A stretch of DNA of 64,000 nucleotides from Kineosporia aurantiaca JCM 3230. Its GTDB lineage: Bacteria > Actinomycetota > Actinomycetes > Actinomycetales > Kineosporiaceae. Positions 59,308-64,000 of this stretch are shown in pieces. The position numbers and the translations under genes are program-made. The first letter of the stretch is position 1, and the number at the start of each line of letters is the position of its first letter. The stretch covers positions 186,001 to 250,000 of the forward strand of contig JODP01000008.1 of the NCBI GenBank assembly GCA_000719025.1. Reading direction: 5' to 3'. A model generated the notes under the pieces. That model was not told the origin of the DNA and ran no database searches. It saw nothing but the letters and a program-made list of their open reading frames with translations.

Positions 59308-60321
59308 GTGGCGGCGACGTTGCGGGACGTGGCCCGGCACGCGCAGGTATCGCTGCGCACCGTCAACAACGTGGTCAGTGGCTACCAGCACGTCAGCGAG
59401 CAGATGCGCCGCCGGGTGCAGGCCGCGATGGAGGAGCTGGACTACCGGCCGAACCCGATCGCCCGCACCCTGCGGACCGGGCGCACCGGCGTGCTCGCCC
59501 TGGTCGTGCCCGAGATCGACGTGCCCTACTTCGCCGAGCTGGCCCGGGAGGTGATCAACGCCGCGGCCGAGGTGGGCTATCGGGTGATCGTCGACCAGAC
59601 CGGGCACGACCACGACCGCGAACGGCAGCTGCTCACCGGGGCCGACCGCACCATGCTCTTCGACGGCCTGTTGTTCAGCCCGCTGGTCACCCCCGCGGAA
59701 CTGCAGGAGATGCAGGACGGCCCGGCGGTGCCGCTGGTCCTGCTCGGCGAGCACGACTTCGACGGCCGTTACGACCACGTGGCCATCGACAACGAGCGGG
59801 CCGCCTACGAGGCCGTCAGCCACCTGATCGGCATCGGGCGCCGGCGGATCGCCGCGGTCGGTGTTCAGCCTCAGGAGAACTACGCCACCCCGCAACAGCG
59901 CACCGCCGGATTTCAGCGTGCCTTGCGCGAGGCCGGTCTCCCCCTAGAGCCGCAATACCTGCGTGCCGCACCGCACTATCGGCGGGCAGCGGGGTATCGC
60001 GCGGCCCGGGAACTGCTCGCCCTGCCCGAGCCGCCCGACGCGATCTTCTGCTACGCCGACCTGTTGGCGATGGGGGTCATCCGCGCGGTTTTCGACGCCG
60101 GGCTGAGCGTGCCGGAAGACGTGGCGGTGATCGGGATCGACGACATCGAAGAGGGCCGCTACTCCCGGCCCACCCTCAGCACGGTCTCGCTGGACACCCC
60201 GCGCATCGCCCGCCAGGCGGTGGAGCGTCTGGCCACCCGGATCGAGGATCCGGAGCAGCCGGCCGTTCAGATCACTGCGCCGCACACGGTTCTCGCCCGC
60301 GAGAGTACGCAGGCGAGCTAG
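59308..60321 (+). CDS. LacI-family transcriptional repressor
   Basis: 337 aa, GTG start with AGGAGG upstream. HTH at residues 1-50 (ATLRDVARHAQVSLRTVNNVVSGYQHVSEQMRRRV), hinge to about 62, then a periplasmic-binding-protein-like sugar domain (IDNERAAYEAVSHLIGIG, IGIDDIEEGRYSRPTLSTV). Divergent from the importer operon and close to the double operator. It probably represses the operon until its sugar or a phosphate of it is present. Confidence 0.94.
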   Translation: MAATLRDVARHAQVSLRTVNNVVSGYQHVSEQMRRRVQAAMEELDYRPNPIARTLRTGRTGVLALVVPEIDVPYFAELAREVINAAAEVGYRVIVDQTGHDHDRERQLLTGADRTMLFDGLLFSPLVTPAELQEMQDGPAVPLVLLGEHDFDGRYDHVAIDNERAAYEAVSHLIGIGRRRIAAVGVQPQENYATPQQRTAGFQRALREAGLPLEPQYLRAAPHYRRAAGYRAARELLALPEPPDAIFCYADLLAMGVIRAVFDAGLSVPEDVAVIGIDDIEEGRYSRPTLSTVSLDTPRIARQAVERLATRIEDPEQPAVQITAPHTVLARESTQAS

Positions 60322-61133
60322 CGCAGGAGCAGCCGCCCGGCCTCCGGATCGAAGTCGATCAGCCCGCGGCGCGCGAACTCGTCGAGCCACCCCTGCATCG
60401 GGTACCAGCCGTGAATCTCGCGGAACAGTACGGAATTACGGACGATGTCGGCCAGGTGTGTGAGAGGCGGCGACTGGGTGGGGTGGTACTGGTGATAGGC
60501 GACCGCGTCGCCGCTCCACCAGACGCCCAGACCGGCCTGCCGGGCCCGGATCGCGAAATCGGTGTCCTCACCGCCGTATCCGGTGAAGCGCTCGTCGAAA
60601 CCGCCGATCCGGTCGAAGGAACTACGGCGGAACGCCAGGGACGTGGTCCAGGCCAGCTCGTGCCGATCGTCGCGGACCAGTTCGCCCGCGGCGGGGGCGG
60701 GGCGGGCCGGGTGCTGCTGTGACCATTCACGCAGGAGCGGCTCGGTCCAGTCGGACAGGGGAGCATCCTCGGCGAGGTACCGCAGCGGGCCGGTGACCAG
60801 GCCGTCCACCTGTTTCAGGGTGTCCGCGCAGGCCGCTACCAGCCCGGGGCCGGGGATGCAGTCGACGTCGAGCAGGGCGACCGCCCCGGCGTCGCTGACT
60901 CTCACTCCGTGATTGCGGGCGGCGGCCAGCCGCAGGTGCCCAGACTCGGGAGGCACGTCGACCACGGTGATGCGCTGACCCGCGTCCTCCGGATACTCAA
61001 GCGGTTCGGCATCCATCCGCACGATCACCACGTGGTCCGCGCGGCGGTCCTGGCGCCGCAGGCCCTCCATCTGGCGGGCGAGGTGCTCGCGCCGTCCGGC
61101 CACGATCGTCACCACGGCCACGCCGCCGGTCAC
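60318..61133 (-). CDS. Glycosyltransferase family 2
   Basis: 271 aa from the GTG at 61133 (GTGA overlap). N-terminal VVTIVAGRREHLARQMEGL, then the metal-binding DxD in VALLDVDCIPG, and the acceptor-side motif GYGGEDTDFAIRARQAG. GT-A fold inverting transferase. It is the last gene of a three-gene glycosyltransferase operon, so its product may add a sugar to a cell-surface or secreted glycoconjugate. Confidence 0.9.
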   Translation of the reverse strand: MTGGVAVVTIVAGRREHLARQMEGLRRQDRRADHVVIVRMDAEPLEYPEDAGQRITVVDVPPESGHLRLAAARNHGVRVSDAGAVALLDVDCIPGPGLVAACADTLKQVDGLVTGPLRYLAEDAPLSDWTEPLLREWSQQHPARPAPAAGELVRDDRHELAWTTSLAFRRSSFDRIGGFDERFTGYGGEDTDFAIRARQAGLGVWWSGDAVAYHQYHPTQSPPLTHLADIVRNSVLFREIHGWYPMQGWLDEFARRGLIDFDPEAGRLLLR

Positions 61134-62206
61134 GCGGTCTCCAGGGCGACCAGGTCGATCGACACGCTCGCCGCGCTCGAATCGGTGGAGGAAGGGGCGA
61201 CGGACGCCGCGCGGGACTCGACGAGCTCGGCGAAACGTTGGGCGCCGTCGGCGATCAGGGGAGAAGCGCCCTGAGCCTCGGCGCGGTGCACGGCCTCGGC
61301 CCAGCCGCCCCGGGTCGGCATCCGCCGCAGAACGACCGCGCCGCGCTGCTCCAGGGCGTCGGCCGTGACCCGCTGCTCGTCGAAGGGCCTTGCCTCGGGA
61401 AGGGTTACGAAAGGCCGCCCGGCGGTGACGACGTCGGCGACGGTGCCCAGTCCGGTGTTCCCGATGACCACGGAGGCCGCGCGGATCCGGCTGCGCGGGT
61501 CCCGGATCCGACCGGCAAAGGTGAGATTGCCCGGCAGCACGGCCAGGGCGGACGGGCGGGTCAGCCCCAGCACCTGGACGTCGTGATCGGGGAGGTCCGT
61601 GGCAATGCGTACGCACTGCTGCGCGTCCAACCGCGATCCTCCGGTGCCGACCAGCACGACTGCCCGCGGGCGTCCCTCATTGATCGTGACCGGCTCCGAT
61701 CCGCCGGCGGCGACCAGTCCTACGGCGTGCGTGCGAGGCATACCCCGGTGCAGGTCCCAGTCAGCCGGAACCGGCATGACCACCTCGTCGGCCAGGTCGA
61801 AACCCAGCCGGTGGGCAGGGTCTTCCCGAACACCGGGAAGGCGGACCGCCGTCACCGGCACGCCGCTGACCCGCAGGAGAACCGTCACTTCGACCGAGAC
61901 GTCGACCACGGCCATCGCGGGCCGGTACTGGGCCACGGCATCCAGAAGCTTCTGGTGGCGGCCCAGCAGCCCGGCCTCGTGAGTGGGAGCCCAGTGCAGA
62001 CGGCCATGGGCGTCCGGGTTGCCGACTTCTTGCTCGGCTGAGTAGTCCAACGGCAGCGGCACGTAGTGCGCGGACGTCGGCAGGGCTCGAGGAGGCGGTC
62101 CGGATGACGCAAAAATGACCGGTCGGTAAAGCTTTTCGGCCATGGCTAAAGCGCGTCGCCAGTGGCCGCCGCCCTGATGGTGGACGTAGTAGAGGATGGG
62201 TTGCAC
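61130..62206 (-). CDS. Glycosyltransferase, GT-B fold (MurG/GT1-like)
   Basis: 358 aa, GTG start at 62206. ILYYVHHQGGGHWRRALAMAE at the N-terminus and the nucleotide-sugar half with VVLVGTGGSRLD and VIGNTGLGTVADVVTAGRPFVTLPEARPFDEQRVTADAL match the donor-binding site of MurG/UDP-glucuronosyltransferase-like enzymes. Second gene of the operon. Confidence 0.87.
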   Translation of the reverse strand: MQPILYYVHHQGGGHWRRALAMAEKLYRPVIFASSGPPPRALPTSAHYVPLPLDYSAEQEVGNPDAHGRLHWAPTHEAGLLGRHQKLLDAVAQYRPAMAVVDVSVEVTVLLRVSGVPVTAVRLPGVREDPAHRLGFDLADEVVMPVPADWDLHRGMPRTHAVGLVAAGGSEPVTINEGRPRAVVLVGTGGSRLDAQQCVRIATDLPDHDVQVLGLTRPSALAVLPGNLTFAGRIRDPRSRIRAASVVIGNTGLGTVADVVTAGRPFVTLPEARPFDEQRVTADALEQRGAVVLRRMPTRGGWAEAVHRAEAQGASPLIADGAQRFAELVESRAASVAPSSTDSSAASVSIDLVALETA

Positions 62207-62216
62207 GCTGATCGCC

Positions 62217-63305
62217 TCAGGCCGGCTGGGCTTCGTGGAGGGCGTCCGCGAGCACGAGCGGCCGGGCCGCCATGCGCTGCAGCACGTCCTCGTACCGGTC
62301 GATCATCGTGGCCGCGTCGAACCGCTGGGCGTGCCGGTGCACCCGGCCGCGGTCCAGCTTGCGAGCGGCCCGGATCGCCGTGGCCAGGGAGCCGGAGGAA
62401 ACCTTGGCCGAGACCACCCCGCCGGCGGGCAGGACCACTTCCGAGCACGCGCCGTTGGGCAGCGCCGCCACCGGAGTGCCGCAGGCCATGGCCTCCACCA
62501 TCGCCAGGCCGAACGGCTCGGCCCACAGCGGGGTGGCCAGGAACACCGCGGCCCGGGCGATCGAAGCGGCCAGGTCGTGGTGGTTCAGGTGACCCCGGTA
62601 GATCACGCCCGGTCCCAGGCGGGGTTCGATGTGCTGCGCGAAATAGGCCGGATCGGCCACGCTCCCGCAGATCTCCAGGCGCAGACCGGCTTTCCGGGCG
62701 GCGTCGATGGCCAGGTGCAGCCCCTTTTCCGGGGTGATCCGGGCCGACCAGACCGCCAGGCCCGGGTCGTGCCCGATCAGCGGTCGCCACCGGCCGAGCT
62801 GGACACCGTTCGGGATGCAGCTCACCGAGGGCAGCCGGGAGCGCCACGACCGTGCGGTGTGCCGGGATACGGCGACGAACGCGTGCCGTCGGCCCGGGCG
62901 CCAGCCCGGTGCCTCGATGACCGCGTTCACCTTCTCCAGCGTGGGTGGGGTGTGCAGCACGGTGAGCATCGGCCAGGCATCGAGCTCGTGGTACGGCAGC
63001 GGGTTCAGCGAGTTGTTGAACACGACGTCGAAACCGCCCGCGTCGATCCGCACCAGCGCGCGGCGGACCGCGTCGTCCAGCAGCTGGTCGCGGGCGTGGG
63101 AGTGACGGACCGCCCCGTAGACGAAGTCCTCGCCCATGATCGGCTCGAGGTGGGCGAGCGTCCGGCTGCCCTCACGGGCGAACAGGGTGACGTCGTGGCC
63201 GCGGCGCACCAGTTCGTCCGCCACCATCGCGGTGTGCATCTCCATCCCGCCGGCGAAGGGCTCGGCAATGGGGTGGTGCAGGTGGGCCAGCAAGGCAACT
63301 CTCAC
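62217..63305 (-). CDS. Glycosyltransferase family 4
   Basis: 362 aa, GTG start. The N-terminal domain has LAHLHHPIAEPFAGGMEMHTAMVADELVRRGHDVTLFA; the C-terminal donor site has PEKGLHLAIDAARKAGLRL and EPFGLAMVEAMACGTPVAAL, the EX7E-type motif of GT4. Retaining transferase of the GT-B fold. First gene of the operon; its promoter should lie within 63306-63700. Confidence 0.93.
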   Translation of the reverse strand: MRVALLAHLHHPIAEPFAGGMEMHTAMVADELVRRGHDVTLFAREGSRTLAHLEPIMGEDFVYGAVRHSHARDQLLDDAVRRALVRIDAGGFDVVFNNSLNPLPYHELDAWPMLTVLHTPPTLEKVNAVIEAPGWRPGRRHAFVAVSRHTARSWRSRLPSVSCIPNGVQLGRWRPLIGHDPGLAVWSARITPEKGLHLAIDAARKAGLRLEICGSVADPAYFAQHIEPRLGPGVIYRGHLNHHDLAASIARAAVFLATPLWAEPFGLAMVEAMACGTPVAALPNGACSEVVLPAGGVVSAKVSSGSLATAIRAARKLDRGRVHRHAQRFDAATMIDRYEDVLQRMAARPLVLADALHEAQPA

Positions 63306-63829
63306 GCAAGGACCCCTTCATGGACGCGCCGGCGATCCGGCGGGTGTGTTACAGACACGGAACGTATCGCTGCTCGACACGCCGCGCTTTTCGGTGCGCC
63401 ACCCTGGCCCGCTGACCAGGTCAAAGGCCGGGCGGTGGGGAGACGGACAGGACCCTTCGACGACACACGGTCATCTTTGTTCACAGAAGTTACCCGGGGT
63501 CGGTAAGAAGGCGGTCCCGGTGGGAGGGTGCGTCCGGCCCGTGGTGGCGCAACAGTGCCACCTTGGTGCTGAGATCCGGCCGGCGCCCTGCTCACTTCTC
63601 GTAGCGGCCCGGCGGCCCGGGTGAGGGTCGGCGCGAGGCGGGCCTGGGAGACGGGCGCGACCGCCGGGGCGGTCGGGACCTCGTCCCGGTTTCCTCACCA
63701 TACTCGGTGAAACGAGGTGGTCATCCCAGGCACCGCAACGGCGGGCCCCGTCGGAGCGGGGCCCGCCGTCTTGGTGGGGAGTTGCGTGGTGCTGGTTGCC
63801 GGGAGTGTTCCTGGGAGTGTTGCCGGGAG
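63306..63829. other. 524-base gap upstream of the glycosyltransferase operon
   Basis: No frame with coding features. It holds the probable promoter region of the glycosyltransferases, a strong terminator near 63738, and short GGGAGTGTT direct repeats at about 63800-63830. Otherwise nothing seen. Confidence 0.6.
63738..63769. terminator. Strong hairpin terminator
   Basis: Perfect 13-bp stem ACGGCGGGCCCCG / CGGGGCCCGCCGT with loop TCGGAG, followed by CTTGG. It follows the minus-strand gene ending at 63830, which it can terminate. Confidence 0.8.
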
Positions 63830-64000
63830 TTACGGGTAGCTGGTCACGTTGCTCGGGGTCGAGTTGGTCGGGGTCACCGCCCCGGTGTTGTTGACGACAT
63901 GGGTGATGCTGCCGTTGTTGCCCAGGGAGACGGTGAGCAGGTCGTGCATGCGGGTCCCGGTGGTTGGCACCTCGAACGCGTGGTCGGCCGCGACCGTGCC
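63830..64000 (-). CDS. 3' end of a gene leaving the right edge
   Basis: Last 56 codons of a minus-strand frame with stop TAA at 63830. It reads GTVAADHAFEVPTTGTR, then Gly/Asn/Thr/Ser-rich beta-type sequence to NVTSYP. Composition and repeat-like polar strands suggest a secreted or surface protein. No family recognised; the rest lies outside the window. Confidence 0.55.
   Translation of the reverse strand, partial: GTVAADHAFEVPTTGTRMHDLLTVSLGNNGSITHVVNNTGAVTPTNSTPSNVTSYP

Noticed and set aside
63302..63595. 97-codon minus-strand frame upstream of the GT4 gene
   Set aside because: Low-complexity Arg/Pro/Ser product, no ribosome site, lies where the promoter is expected.
63798..63832. GGGAGTGTT short direct repeats
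   Set aside because: Three imperfect copies beside a stop codon; likely simple slippage.

Overview
The window is 64 kb of high-GC DNA with strong third-position G/C bias, frequent GTG starts, many 4-base GTGA/ATGA gene overlaps, LAL-type (LuxR with AAA ATPase) regulators, a DHA2 exporter and a form I carbon monoxide dehydrogenase cluster. This suggests a free-living soil or plant-associated actinomycete. I cannot name the genus. There is no rRNA, no tRNA I could recognise, no transposase and no CRISPR array.

Layout. (1) 237-7821: an eight-gene catabolic operon with three Gfo/Idh/MocA dehydrogenases, a split transketolase, an IolE-like isomerase/dehydratase and two IclR regulators. Two matching GGAC-N5-GTCC boxes look like IclR operators. 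(2) 7960-10068: a two-gene ABC exporter behind a coupled 19-codon leader. (3) 10105-19734: a mirror-symmetric locus. Two paralogous LAL regulators point away from each other, each followed by a paralogous alpha/beta hydrolase, with two other hydrolases and a 29-residue membrane peptide between them. A repeated TCAC-N8-GTGA box is the likely operator. (4) 19848-22190: a GlxA-type AraC regulator and a flavin oxidoreductase. (5) 22201-32900: a full aerobic CO dehydrogenase locus (coxM-S-L-F, mocA-like, coxD-G-E). A second xdhC-like gene and a small disordered protein run divergently, and a convergent LysR gene closes the locus. A large palindrome holds both divergent -35 elements.

(6) 33025-42048: stress and housekeeping genes. 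These are an Fpg/Nei glycosylase with a changed zinc finger, two SDRs, two TetR regulators around a DHA2 exporter, an acetyltransferase, a Na+/H+ antiporter, a P-loop kinase gene broken by an in-frame TGA, and a PNPOx-family flavoprotein. (7) 42049-43920: 1.9 kb without a convincing gene. About 1.1 kb of it is a degenerate tandem array of roughly 60-70 bp units. (8) 43921-52357: an EamA exporter with a coupled small UvrD-tail-like protein, several regulators with divergent targets (TetR, a frameshifted LysR, HxlR), a Tat-exported esterase, an azoreductase and a GH18-like membrane protein. (9) 52354-60321: a LacI-controlled sugar ABC importer with a GH2 glycosidase, with three further genes downstream. 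(10) 60318-63305: a three-glycosyltransferase operon. Past it lie a strong terminator and the 3' end of a gene leaving the right edge.

The strongest physiological reading is an organism that can use trace CO as an energy source and scavenges plant-derived polyols and glycosides. The strongest unexplained structure is the repeat array at 42.5-43.6 kb. The most informative regulatory signals are the palindromes paired with named regulators.
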